Assembly (NCBI GenBank): GCA_040397785.1 | Contig: JBBAVI010000001.1 | Span: forward strand, 1-64,000 | DNA length: 64,000 bases | DNA from: M3007 sp040397785 | GTDB lineage: Bacteria > Bacteroidota > Bacteroidia > Chitinophagales > Saprospiraceae | Direction of reading: 5' to 3' | In this document: one piece after another, positions 8,102 to 17,154 of the stretch | How positions within the stretch are numbered: position 1 is the first letter of the stretch | Layout: every line of letters starts with the position of its first letter | Notes under the pieces: model-generated | Told to the model about the DNA's origin: nothing | The model's input: only the letters and a program-made list of their open reading frames with translations | Databases searched by the model: none | Translations under genes and position numbers: made by a program

Positions 8102-10699
8102 ATGCTCCCTTCCGATACGCCCGACGCTTTTCACCGCAATCCCGACTTTTCTGCGCCACCACCCGGTACTCCGCCCCCACCGCCCTATTTGAAGCCGCGC
8201 AAAAAATGGCGTTGGCTGCGCCGGCTCTTGATCGGTATGCTCCTGATTGTGGGGCTTCCATTGCTGGCCTTGGTGCTTATTGCCGGTTTTTTTGACCGAC
8301 AAATTACCGATCAACTCATCGCCGAAATCAATAAAGGCCTCAAAACCGAACTAAAAGTAGGCGATACCCGCTTGTCTCTACTGTCCGGCTTTCCGTCCGC
8401 TTCGATCGATTGTTATAATGTAAAACTCAAAGATACCCAAGGCGGCTACTTGCTGGTGGCAGAAACCCTGTCTTTTCGCTTCGATTTGATGAGTTTACTC
8501 GGCGAACAAGTGCAAATTCACACCGTGCGCATCAGCGAAGGGGCGGTACGGATGGTGGTGAATGCCCAGGGAAAAGCCAACAATGCCATTTTTAAAGAAA
8601 GCAAACCGACGCCCGGCAACACCCCCGACAGTGAAACCACCCTGCGCCTGGCACTCGAAAACGCCGAAATGATCAATATGGCCCTTTTGTACGACAATCA
8701 GGTTACCCGGCAAACCCTGGAAATGATGGTCAAACAAGCCAATTTTGCCGGTAATTTTTCAGCACAACAATACGCCCTTTCCAGCCAGGCAGATCTAAAA
8801 ATTATCCGCTTCGATTCCGACAGCAGCCGATACCTCGCAGGCGAACAGTTGAAATACGATGCCGTGCTGGCTGTGGATGTAAAAAAAGGCCTATACGATT
8901 TGCAACGGGTAGAATTGAGCGTCGGCGGCAATACTTTTTCCGTGGATGGTATCGCCGTGACCCAGCCCGATTACACAGAACTCAACCTGAAATTAGCCAG
9001 CCAAGAAGGGGATATTTCCATGATTGCCAATCTATTACCTGGGGCATACCACCAGTATTTCCGCGATTTTCAAAGCACCGGCGCTTATTCCTGTTCGGGT
9101 ACAGTACAGGGGCGTTTGGGCAAAAAAGACCAGCCCGATGTGCGTTTTGAAGTACGCCTGCGCGATGGCAAGGTCAATTCAGAAAAGCTGCAAAGCCCCT
9201 TATCAAACGTGTCCTTTCGCGCAGCCTACAACGCCAAGCCCGATGGGTCAGGTAATTTTGAAATTGCCGATTTTCAGGGTAGTTTTGGCGGAAAACCGCT
9301 CGGTTTTAATCTAAAAATCAGCGATTTAAACGATCCATTGGTCGATTTTAAATGCAACGGAGTGTTGCCTTTGGAAGCAGCGTACGGACTGTTCGACAAT
9401 GAAGGTATTCGCTCCGGCGATGGCTATATTTACCTGAATCATTTGAGTGTGCAAGGGCGGTATGCCGATATGGTGAGCACCCGCCGAATCAGCGCGGTGC
9501 AGACCAGCGGCGAAATTCGCTTTGAAGCGGCGGAATTGATGTATAATAAGGTATCGGTAAAAATGCAATCGGGTGTTTTGCGCTTAACCGACAATGTGTT
9601 TACGGCCGATAGTTTGCGCCTGTTGGCCGGGCGCAGCGATTTTGCCTTGCAGGGCAATGCCCAAAATCTGTTGCCGGTGCTATTTGCCGATTCCCTGAAC
9701 ACGAAAGACGCCTTGCTGGAGTTTTCGGCACAACTGGAATCCCAAAATATGGATGTAAATCAACTGCTGGAAATTTTTTCGGTACAGGAAACGGCAGGCA
9801 GTGTAGGCGAACAAGTGCTGGACTCGCTCAAAATACAACACAACGCCGAACGCAAACTCAATACCGATAAATTAAAAGGCGTGTTTGAAGCCACCATCCA
9901 TCACTTCCAATACGCCAAAATAGACGGTAGTAATTTTAACGGAAAATTCGAATTCGACCACAACGAACTCCAAATAAAAGGCAATACCGACGCCATGCAA
10001 GGACAACTTGCCGTGGAAGGAAATGCCTATTTTGAGTTGCGGCCTTCGCTCAAAATGCGCCTCACTGCCAATAACCTGGATTTGCAAACGCTGATGACCC
10101 AATGTGAAAACTTCGGCCAGGACGTCATTACTGATAAAAATTTGCGCGGCCGCCTGTCCGGAAAAGTGGCGCTTTGGACCTACTGGACGGACACCGGCGA
10201 TTTTGATTACGATAAATTACGGGTCTTGGCCGATGTGCATGGCACCAATGGCGAAGTTACTGACCTGAAAATGCTGGAAGATTTTAGCACGTTTGTCCAT
10301 ATCGAGGACCTGCGCCGGGTGAAATTCACCGATTTGCAAAATTATATCGAAATCAGCAAACAGGAATTGTATTTACCCGCCATGTTGATTCAAAGCAATG
10401 CCCTCAACCTGACGATTTCGGGCAAGCAAAGTTTCAACAACGACATCGACTATAAATTAAAGGTGAATGCCGGCCAGGTATTGCTCAACCGCATCAAAAA
10501 ACACGACAACGACCTGGACCCGCTTCCGGCCGAAAAAGGCATGTTTAACCTGTTCTACACCATTGTCGGAAATTTGGATAAATACGACATGAAACGCAGC
10601 AAAAAGGCCGTAAAAGCCGAGTTTGAACGCAGCGAAAGCCGGAAACAGCATATTTCCAGCGCATTGGAGGCTGAATTTGCAGTTCCCATGGGCATGTAG
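8102..10699 (+). CDS. AsmA-like protein with single N-terminal membrane anchor
   Basis: A protein of 865 residues with a proline-rich cytosolic N-terminus (FSAPPPGTPPPPPYLKPR), one membrane helix at about 41-65 (RRLLIGMLLIVGLPLLAL), and a very long beta-rich periplasmic part opening with the AsmA-type stretch LKVGDTRLSLLSGFPSASID. AsmA-like/TamB-related proteins form long lipid-binding grooves and are implicated in phospholipid transport and outer-membrane homeostasis; that role is inferred from the family. The C-terminal region (around 720-830) matches the AsmA_2-type domain. The start is the ATG at 8102 (MLPSDTPDAF), since the frame upstream overlaps the divergent gene. Its stop codon shares a 16-bp palindrome with the stop of the convergent helicase gene. 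Confidence 0.88.
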   Translation: MLPSDTPDAFHRNPDFSAPPPGTPPPPPYLKPRKKWRWLRRLLIGMLLIVGLPLLALVLIAGFFDRQITDQLIAEINKGLKTELKVGDTRLSLLSGFPSASIDCYNVKLKDTQGGYLLVAETLSFRFDLMSLLGEQVQIHTVRISEGAVRMVVNAQGKANNAIFKESKPTPGNTPDSETTLRLALENAEMINMALLYDNQVTRQTLEMMVKQANFAGNFSAQQYALSSQADLKIIRFDSDSSRYLAGEQLKYDAVLAVDVKKGLYDLQRVELSVGGNTFSVDGIAVTQPDYTELNLKLASQEGDISMIANLLPGAYHQYFRDFQSTGAYSCSGTVQGRLGKKDQPDVRFEVRLRDGKVNSEKLQSPLSNVSFRAAYNAKPDGSGNFEIADFQGSFGGKPLGFNLKISDLNDPLVDFKCNGVLPLEAAYGLFDNEGIRSGDGYIYLNHLSVQGRYADMVSTRRISAVQTSGEIRFEAAELMYNKVSVKMQSGVLRLTDNVFTADSLRLLAGRSDFALQGNAQNLLPVLFADSLNTKDALLEFSAQLESQNMDVNQLLEIFSVQETAGSVGEQVLDSLKIQHNAERKLNTDKLKGVFEATIHHFQYAKIDGSNFNGKFEFDHNELQIKGNTDAMQGQLAVEGNAYFELRPSLKMRLTANNLDLQTLMTQCENFGQDVITDKNLRGRLSGKVALWTYWTDTGDFDYDKLRVLADVHGTNGEVTDLKMLEDFSTFVHIEDLRRVKFTDLQNYIEISKQELYLPAMLIQSNALNLTISGKQSFNNDIDYKLKVNAGQVLLNRIKKHDNDLDPLPAEKGMFNLFYTIVGNLDKYDMKRSKKAVKAEFERSESRKQHISSALEAEFAVPMGM

Positions 10700-10712
10700 C
10701 AACCGGTTGCTA
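10697..10712. terminator. Perfect 16-bp palindrome joining two convergent stop codons
   Basis: TAGCAACCGGTTGCTA is a perfect palindrome whose first three bases are the TAG stop of the AsmA-like gene and whose last three, read on the other strand, are the TAG stop of the helicase gene. It can form an 8-bp arm cruciform or transcript hairpin with essentially no loop. No U-tract follows on either side, so function as a bidirectional terminator is possible but weakly supported. Confidence 0.4.
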
Positions 10713-13007
10713 AGCAGGCAAAACCATCAATTTCGCAAATTTCAGCATGATCCGGCGCTCCGGCAATTCATCGTCCTTAAATACAATCGTCGCTACTTTA
10801 TTGTCGCGCGGACCTTCCACCTGGGTGACCTTGCCTTCGCCAAATTTCAAATGCAAAACCCGGGTACCTGGCACAATGGCCTCGGGCGCAGCGGTAATAA
10901 AGTTGGCGGGCACCTCAATCGCTGTTTTTTGCTGGGGCATGCGCGGATTGGCAAAATTGCCACGCACACTCGCACGCGCGGGTTGCGGAGGACCAGGGTT
11001 ATTGCCTCGACCCGAACCCATACCACCGATCAATTCAAAATGTTCGGGACTGATTTCCTCTAAAAAACGAGAAGGCTCACTGGTGCGGATTTGCCCATAC
11101 CGATAGCGGTTTTGCGCATACGTAATCGTGAGATACTCCTTTGCTCGGGTGATGGCAACATAAAACAGACGGCGTTCCTCGTCGATGCCGTTCGGGTCTT
11201 CCATCGACATAAAAGAAGGGAACAGGTTTTCTTCCAGGCCGGTCACAAAAACGCTTCGAAACTCAAGGCCTTTAGCGGCGTGTGTACTCATGAGCGTCAC
11301 GAAATCCCGGTCATCGGGGTCTTCGTCGGCATCGGTCATGAGCGAAATGGTTTGCAGGTAGGTCGAAAGGGATTTGTCGTTGTTTTGCGCATCCGGGTTT
11401 TCCGGATCGGGCAACACAACGCTGTCCGTGAATTCACTGATGGCATCAAGTACCGCATTCACGTTTTCCAATCGGCTGATGCCTTCCGGGGAAGTGTCGC
11501 CTTTCAACAGATCGTGCAGGCCCGATTTGCGCAAAATTTCGGAGGCCAATTTGTAGGCATTTTCTGCGTTGGCGCGTTTTTGCCAATCGGCCACCATATT
11601 TCGGAAACCCGCCAGCGATTTTTTAGCGCGGTCGGTAATATCCAACATGGGATGGAGCATTGCTTCCCACATCGACAGGTTAGTCGCTGCGGCAACCTGG
11701 GCAATTTTATCGAGCGTCGCATCGCTGATACCGCGGGCAGGATAATTGACGGCCCGGCGCAGCGCTTCTTCATCGAGTGGGTTGACGGCCAAGCGCAAAT
11801 AAGCCACCAGGTCTTTCACCTCTTTCCGTTGGTAAAAAGACATGCCCCCAAAAATGCGGTAAGGAATATTGATGCGGCGCAGGTGTTCCTCAAATTTCCG
11901 GCTTTGCGCGTTGGTGCGGTATAAAATTGCAATTTCCGAATTGGGAATATGGTAGCGGTTGCGTTGTTCCAAAATAAGATCGGCCACGCGGCGGCCCTCT
12001 TCATCGTCGGTGACCGATTTGACCAGTTTGATCAAATTGCGTTCGTTCCGGTCCGTCCAAATGGTTTTATTCAATTGTCGGCGGTTGTAACTGATCACCT
12101 GGTTGGCGGCGGCCACGATATGGTGGGTAGAGCGGTAGTTTTGCTCTAATTTAAACGTTTGCAGGGTCGGATAATCCTTTTCAAAATCAAGGATATTATC
12201 AATGGTCGCACCCCGGAACGCATAAATACTTTGGGCATCGTCGCCCACGATAAACAGATTTTCGCCGCTGCCCTCGTATTTTACCAGCAACCGCAGAATC
12301 GCATATTGCAAATAGTTGGTATCCTGAAACTCATCCACATGGATATATTGAAACTTCTGGCGGTATTTTTCCAGCACCTGGTCAGGGTTATCGCGGAACA
12401 ATCGGAACAATTGAAACAACAGATCGTCAAAATCCATCGCGCCCGCACGTTGGCAACGCGCCATGTATTTTTCATAAATATCCACCAAATACGGGCGTTT
12501 GGCCGTGCGGTCTTCTTCCATCATTTCGGCCTTATCGCGGTACAATTTCGGCGTAATCAGGTTGCTTTTGGCCAACGAAATGCGCGAACGAATGGCGGAA
12601 GCATTGTACACATTGGTATCCAGGCTCATTTCCTTGATGATCGCCCGAATCAAACTCGTCGTATCGTCGGTATCGTAAATCGTAAAATTGGCGGGATAGC
12701 CAATTTTGGTTGCTTCAGCGCGCAGAATACGGGCAAAAATAGCGTGAAAAGTACCCGCCCACACTTGTTGTGCCTTTGGGCCCACCACCCGTTCGATGCG
12801 GTCCTTCATTTCGCGGGCCGACTTATTGGTAAAGGTGAGCGTCAGAATAGACCAGGGGGGCACGCCTTTTTGCAATAAATAAGAAATTCGGTAGGTAAGT
12901 ACCCGCGTTTTGCCCGAACCTGGGCCTGCAATCACCATCACCGGACCTTCCGTTGTGGTGACTGCGGCGCGTTGTACGCCGTTCAATTCATCTAAATAAC
13001 TGCTCAT
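10710..13007 (-). CDS. UvrD/PcrA-type ATP-dependent DNA helicase
   Basis: A superfamily 1A 3'-5' DNA helicase of 765 residues acting in repair and replication-fork processing. All motifs are visible in order: Q motif (LNGVQRAAV, about 8-16), Walker A (AGPGSGKT, Lys33), motif II (VDEFQDTN), motif III (GDDAQSIYAFRGA), motif IV (LEQNYRS), motif V (MSTHAAKGLEF) and motif VI (VAITRAKEYLT). The C-terminal 55 residues form a Tudor-like domain (GTRVLHLKFGEGKVTQVEGP) of the kind that binds RNA polymerase in PcrA/UvrD. The start ATG at 13007 (MSSYLDELNGVQRAA) fits the family exactly. The length is slightly above E. coli UvrD. UvrD versus PcrA naming cannot be decided by sequence alone. Confidence 0.96.
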   Translation of the reverse strand: MSSYLDELNGVQRAAVTTTEGPVMVIAGPGSGKTRVLTYRISYLLQKGVPPWSILTLTFTNKSAREMKDRIERVVGPKAQQVWAGTFHAIFARILRAEATKIGYPANFTIYDTDDTTSLIRAIIKEMSLDTNVYNASAIRSRISLAKSNLITPKLYRDKAEMMEEDRTAKRPYLVDIYEKYMARCQRAGAMDFDDLLFQLFRLFRDNPDQVLEKYRQKFQYIHVDEFQDTNYLQYAILRLLVKYEGSGENLFIVGDDAQSIYAFRGATIDNILDFEKDYPTLQTFKLEQNYRSTHHIVAAANQVISYNRRQLNKTIWTDRNERNLIKLVKSVTDDEEGRRVADLILEQRNRYHIPNSEIAILYRTNAQSRKFEEHLRRINIPYRIFGGMSFYQRKEVKDLVAYLRLAVNPLDEEALRRAVNYPARGISDATLDKIAQVAAATNLSMWEAMLHPMLDITDRAKKSLAGFRNMVADWQKRANAENAYKLASEILRKSGLHDLLKGDTSPEGISRLENVNAVLDAISEFTDSVVLPDPENPDAQNNDKSLSTYLQTISLMTDADEDPDDRDFVTLMSTHAAKGLEFRSVFVTGLEENLFPSFMSMEDPNGIDEERRLFYVAITRAKEYLTITYAQNRYRYGQIRTSEPSRFLEEISPEHFELIGGMGSGRGNNPGPPQPARASVRGNFANPRMPQQKTAIEVPANFITAAPEAIVPGTRVLHLKFGEGKVTQVEGPRDNKVATIVFKDDELPERRIMLKFAKLMVLPA

Positions 13008-13027
13008 AGCTGTCTTTACTTAAGGCG

Positions 13028-13035
13028 CTAAGGTA
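13028..13035 (-). promoter_or_regulatory. Candidate -7 element for the helicase gene
   Basis: Read on the minus strand this is TACCTTAG, one base off the Bacteroidota TAnnTTTG element, 20 bp upstream of the ATG. A weak TTAA sits 18 bp further upstream in the -33 position. The same octamer precedes the divergent gntR-type gene. Confidence 0.35.
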
Positions 13036-13088
13036 GGTCGTTTGGCGCGGCCCTTAACCTTTTTTTATCAACATACACCTTACAGTAC

Positions 13089-13108
13089 TTGATTTAAAAA
13101 ATAATCAA
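13089..13108. promoter_or_regulatory. TTGATT-N8-AATCAA inverted repeat between helicase and GntR genes
   Basis: Perfect 6-bp arms separated by eight A/T-rich bases, inside a longer imperfect inverted repeat whose outer parts are ACACCT (about 13075) and AGGTGT (about 13127). It lies in the 238-bp divergent region, far from both start codons. It could be an operator or simply AT-rich promoter DNA. Confidence 0.3.
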
Positions 13109-13215
13109 TTTGTACCTTATATATAGGTGTGTGCTTCAGAAAACATGGAATGTTGGTTAGAAGGAAACAAAATAAAAAAATAATTCTCCAAAGTAACTGA
13201 ATTACAAAATTATCA

Positions 13216-13238
13216 TACCTTAGCTATGTTCAAACATA
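13216..13238 (+). promoter_or_regulatory. Candidate promoter -7 and operator of the GntR-type gene
   Basis: TACCTTAG (13216-13223), close to TAnnTTTG, is followed at once by the perfect inverted repeat TATGTT-CA-AACATA (13225-13238), which ends 7 bp before the ATG. A palindrome at the transcription start of a GntR family regulator is the usual place for autorepression, and GntR proteins bind short inverted repeats as dimers. That this is the operator is inference. A related palindrome, matching 11 of 14 central positions, lies at 32063-32078. Confidence 0.45.
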
Positions 13239-13245
13239 CCATTGC

Positions 13246-13977
13246 ATGCATATTAAGATCGATACCGAGGGCAAAGCGCCTTTACACAACAAAGTAGAAC
13301 GGATGATGCGGGATTTGATAGAACAGCCCGCTTATCGCAACGGAGACTTCTTGCCTAAAGAAGTGGACATCGCCGAGAAGTTGGGGGTTGCGCGCAATAC
13401 CGTTCGGCATGCGATCGGAAAATTGGTCAATGAAGGCTTACTAGTCCGCAAAAAAGGAGTGGGTACCAAAGTAGCAGCACGGCGCATTCCTACCCGACTG
13501 GATAGTTGGTGGAGTTTTACCAAGGAAATGAAAGCACGCGGCCTGGATGTGGTCAATTTTGAACTGGAGGTTTTGATTTTCCCTGCCGATGAAGAGGTTG
13601 CAAACGCCATGGATATCAAAATGGGAATTAAAGTGGTGCAATCCACCAGGTTGCGGGGCACTTCCGATGGCCCAAGTCTTTTATCCATTTCCTGTTTTCA
13701 TCCGCGCTTAAAATTGACGAGTGCTGAAGATTTCAGCAAGCCGCTTTATGAAATGCTGGAGCAGGATTGCGGTGTTATTGCGGCCGTTTCACGCGAGGAA
13801 ATCAGTGCGATCAGTGCTGACGCCTACATGGCTGAAAAATTGGGGGTTGCACTAGGGGCGCCCTTATTGTTTCGTCAGCGCATTGTATCTGATACGGATG
13901 GACGTATTATTGAATTTAACAAGGTCTATTATAAAGGGGATGGGTTTACCTATTCCATTGATATTGAGCGTCGATAA
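13246..13977 (+). CDS. GntR family transcriptional regulator with UTRA domain (HutC-type)
   Basis: A cytoplasmic DNA-binding regulator of 243 residues. The N-terminal winged helix-turn-helix spans about residues 8-75 (LPKEVDIAEKLGVARNTVRH, then AIGKLVNEGLLVRKKGVGT). A UTRA ligand-binding domain fills about 95-240 and ends with the typical FNKVYYKGDGFTYSIDI. UTRA sensors usually bind small sugars or sugar phosphates. It stands 42 bp upstream of the SusC gene and points the same way, so it very likely controls the mannoside locus, perhaps as a repressor relieved by a mannose-derived phosphate (inference). Bacteroidota PULs are more often run by hybrid two-component, SusR or ECF-sigma systems, so this pairing is unusual. 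A palindrome just upstream suggests autoregulation. Confidence 0.93.
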   Translation: MHIKIDTEGKAPLHNKVERMMRDLIEQPAYRNGDFLPKEVDIAEKLGVARNTVRHAIGKLVNEGLLVRKKGVGTKVAARRIPTRLDSWWSFTKEMKARGLDVVNFELEVLIFPADEEVANAMDIKMGIKVVQSTRLRGTSDGPSLLSISCFHPRLKLTSAEDFSKPLYEMLEQDCGVIAAVSREEISAISADAYMAEKLGVALGAPLLFRQRIVSDTDGRIIEFNKVYYKGDGFTYSIDIERR

Positions 13978-14019
13978 ACCCATTCGAGGCCATTTCATTT
14001 ACCATAATTGTTCAAAAAG

Positions 14020-17000
14020 ATGAAGCAAATATTACGCATTTTAATCCTGCTTGCCGGTTTTAGCCAATTCGTGCAGGCACAAACGATTTCAGGCAAAGTA
14101 ACCTCTATGGAGGATGGATCGGCGCTTCCTGGTGTACAGGTCCGCATCGAAAATACGAAAGAGGGGGTTACGACCGATGACCAGGGGATGTACCAATTGA
14201 AGGCTGGTCCGGGTGCGCAACTGAAATTCACCTACCTCGGTTTTGAGTCAAAAACAGTTGTGTTGGATAAACAAACTGTGCTGGATATGGCACTCACGCC
14301 GAGTTCCGGTTTGTTAAAAGACGTCGTGGTAGTAGCGTATGGCACGGTGAAAAAAAGCGACCTGACCGGCTCTGTTTCCTCTATAACTTCCGAAGATCTG
14401 CTTCGTACGGCACCCGTTTCGCTCGATCAGGCCTTACAAGGTCGGGCCGCCGGAGTGCAGGTAACGCAGGTAACCGGTCGTCCGGGGGGCGAAACAAGTA
14501 TCCGAATTCGAGGCAGCAGTTCCATCAATGCGGGCAATGAGCCATTGTATGTTATTGATGGTATGCTCATTATGAGCGACAATAGCCAAACCAATGCGGG
14601 TGGTATTGCGGGCGCTGGGCTGAATGGCTTATCGTCTATTAGTCCTGGTGAAATTGAGCGCATCGAAATTTTGAAAGATGCTTCCGCTACCGCGCTCTAC
14701 GGATCGCGCGGTTCGAATGGGGTAGTCTTGATCACCACAAAGCGCGGAAAAGCGGGAAAATCTACCGTAACATTTGATACTTATTATGGGGTCCAGCAGG
14801 TAACCAAACAATTGGACATGCTGAACGGCGAGGAATTTGCCAATTTCATGAATAATTATAGTAAAGACGCCAATTTGCCCTTGGATGCGCGGTACCTGAT
14901 TCCTGAAAAAATTGGCGAAGGGACAGACTGGCAAAAGGCGATTTTTCAACAAGCACCAATGCAAAGTTATCAATTGAGTGTGCTGGGCGGGAGCGAAAAT
15001 ACCCAGTTTTCGCTGAGTGGTGGCTACTTTAAGCAGGAAGGAATTATCATCAATTCTGATTTTGAGCGCTACAGTATTCGGAGCAACCTCGATCAAAAAG
15101 TAAGTACGCGGTTTAAAATCGGTTCGAGCATCAGTTTGAGTTATGTTCGTTCGCGGGGCGTACTCACGGGCGCTCAAAGTTCGGGTACGGGTACTTTGCT
15201 GCCGGGCGCTACCTCTTCCGCCCTGTTATTCCCACCCACCTTGCCGGTACTGGATGCAACGCGGGTGGGTGGCTATACCTTCCAAGACGATCGGGGGCGA
15301 AACATTGGGAATCCGGTTGCCGATGCGCTCGAAACCGACAATATTTCCAATAATGCGCGGGCTATTGCGAATTTATATGGGGTTTATACGATTTTACCAG
15401 GTTTGAACCTTAAAGCGAGCGGTGGTATTGACGGGTTTTCGGTGAAAGACAACCGATTTGTTCCAAATTATTTGAAACGGGGCGAACCCAGCAATGGCTC
15501 GGCCGTAGTTGCGACCGTTGATGGATTGAGTTGGCTGACCGAATTTACCTTGAATTATAACCATACCTTCCGTCAGCGGCATGTATTGGATGCTTTAATT
15601 GGCAATACGTATCAGGGTTTTCATTCCGAACGCGTATTTGCTTTTGCACTCGATTTCCCGGATAATCGTACCGGCTGGCACAACCTGGGTAGTGCGATCA
15701 ACCCCCAACCTGCAGGCACCGGCGAAAACAACTGGGGAATCATTTCCTACCTGGGGCGCGTCAATTATACCTACAACAACAAACTCCTGCTGACCCTCAC
15801 GAGCAGGATAGATGGCGCTTCCAAATTTGGGAAAAACAATAAATATGCTTTTTTCCCTTCCGGCGCAGTTGCCTGGAAGATGCATGAAGAAGATTTTATC
15901 AAAAAACTGGACCTATTCAGCACCCTTAAAACACGCTTGAGCTACGGCATCATCGGCAACCAGGATATTTTTCCTTACGCCTCCTTAGCAACCGTTGGCC
16001 CGATCGCCCAAGGTGTTTTTAATAATAGCCAGGCATATGCTGGTCAGGAACCACTCCGTTACCCGAATCCTGACTTGAAATGGGAACGCACCGGCCAGGT
16101 CGATCTCGGGGTAGATGCCGAATTTGGCAAAGGGAAAATAGGCGTAACCTTTGATGTCTATCAAAAAAACACAACAGATCTTTTGCTTTACACGCCATTG
16201 CCCACCACCTCTGGCTTTAGTGGAGCACTTTATAATATTGGAAGCCTGCGCAACCGAGGGCTCGAACTTTCGCTGAACTCCCGCAACATGACCGGTGCAT
16301 TTAGTTGGCAAACGGATTTGAATTTTTCCGTAAACCGCAACGAAATAACCGAACTTTCACAAGGCCTCGATATTCCGGTCCCCGGCGTACTTACGGTGCC
16401 AAGCGGATGGAGCATGTTGCGGGTCGGACAGCCCATCGGCACGTTCTTCGGATTGGTCGCCGATGGCCTGTTCCAATCAAATGAAGAAGCGCAAAACAGC
16501 CCGCGCCTGAAAGCGCAAAACCCAAAAGCAGGTGACCGAAAATACAAGGATCTGAATGGCCGTGATGCCTTTGGGAAACTTACAGGACAGCCCGATGGCG
16601 TCATTGATGAGGCGGACCGCACGACCATTGGCAATGCAACACCCGATTTTACCTGGGGCATGACCAACAAATTTTCCTGGAAAGGAATTGAACTTTCCAT
16701 ATTCATTCAGGGTGTACAGGGCAATGAAATCGTAAATGCTTATTTGTTTGAAATCGGCTCGCTCAACGCCGAAACCAATGTGCTGAAAGCGTATTATGAT
16801 AACCGTTGGACGCCGGAAAACCCAAACAATACATACCCTAAAGTCAACCCGTCCGAACGCAACGTATTCAGTAGCGCGCAGGTAGAGGACGGTTCTTTCC
16901 TGCGTATCAAAAACGTTACCCTCAGCTATTCTTTTCCTGAAAAATGGTTAAAAAGAATGAAAATGAGCAAGTTTAGAATCTACGCAAGCGCCAACAACCT

Positions 17001-17136
17001 GTTCACTTTTACGCAATATACCGGGTACGATCCGGAGGTAAATGCGTTTGGGCAAAGTGCTTTGTTGCAAGGCATCGACTATGGGGGGTATCCCATTTCC
17101 CGCACCCTCCTGGGTGGTATGCAAATTGGTTTTTAA
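14020..17136 (+). CDS. SusC/RagA family TonB-linked outer-membrane transporter (mannoside locus)
   Basis: An outer-membrane glycan importer of about 1038 residues. Order of parts: signal peptide (MKQILRILILLAGFSQFVQA), carboxypeptidase-D-like domain (ISGKVTSMEDGSALPGVQV, about 25-100), the SusC signature just before the plug (KDVVVVAYGTVKKSDLTGSV), plug (QALQGRAAGVQVTQV, PLYVIDGM, IEILKDASATALYGSRGSNG), then a 22-strand-type barrel ending in Phe (TLLGGMQIGF). I start it at the ATG at 14020, since an upstream TTG at 14008 would add only four residues. The SusD partner begins 18 bp after its stop; together they form the lid-and-barrel complex that takes up oligosaccharide. The downstream enzymes point to mannose-containing ligands. 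Confidence 0.96.
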   Translation: MKQILRILILLAGFSQFVQAQTISGKVTSMEDGSALPGVQVRIENTKEGVTTDDQGMYQLKAGPGAQLKFTYLGFESKTVVLDKQTVLDMALTPSSGLLKDVVVVAYGTVKKSDLTGSVSSITSEDLLRTAPVSLDQALQGRAAGVQVTQVTGRPGGETSIRIRGSSSINAGNEPLYVIDGMLIMSDNSQTNAGGIAGAGLNGLSSISPGEIERIEILKDASATALYGSRGSNGVVLITTKRGKAGKSTVTFDTYYGVQQVTKQLDMLNGEEFANFMNNYSKDANLPLDARYLIPEKIGEGTDWQKAIFQQAPMQSYQLSVLGGSENTQFSLSGGYFKQEGIIINSDFERYSIRSNLDQKVSTRFKIGSSISLSYVRSRGVLTGAQSSGTGTLLPGATSSALLFPPTLPVLDATRVGGYTFQDDRGRNIGNPVADALETDNISNNARAIANLYGVYTILPGLNLKASGGIDGFSVKDNRFVPNYLKRGEPSNGSAVVATVDGLSWLTEFTLNYNHTFRQRHVLDALIGNTYQGFHSERVFAFALDFPDNRTGWHNLGSAINPQPAGTGENNWGIISYLGRVNYTYNNKLLLTLTSRIDGASKFGKNNKYAFFPSGAVAWKMHEEDFIKKLDLFSTLKTRLSYGIIGNQDIFPYASLATVGPIAQGVFNNSQAYAGQEPLRYPNPDLKWERTGQVDLGVDAEFGKGKIGVTFDVYQKNTTDLLLYTPLPTTSGFSGALYNIGSLRNRGLELSLNSRNMTGAFSWQTDLNFSVNRNEITELSQGLDIPVPGVLTVPSGWSMLRVGQPIGTFFGLVADGLFQSNEEAQNSPRLKAQNPKAGDRKYKDLNGRDAFGKLTGQPDGVIDEADRTTIGNATPDFTWGMTNKFSWKGIELSIFIQGVQGNEIVNAYLFEIGSLNAETNVLKAYYDNRWTPENPNNTYPKVNPSERNVFSSAQVEDGSFLRIKNVTLSYSFPEKWLKRMKMSKFRIYASANNLFTFTQYTGYDPEVNAFGQSALLQGIDYGGYPISRTLLGGMQIGF

Positions 17137-17154
17137 ACAAAAATAAACAGAAAA

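Noticed and set aside
12159..12878. Long open frame on the plus strand opposite the helicase gene
   Set aside because: It lies entirely antisense to conserved helicase motifs and has no recognisable domain; it follows from the codon bias of the real gene. The same holds for long antisense frames at 11091-11924, 19675-20349, 38137-38949, 39236-39955 and 54474-55430.
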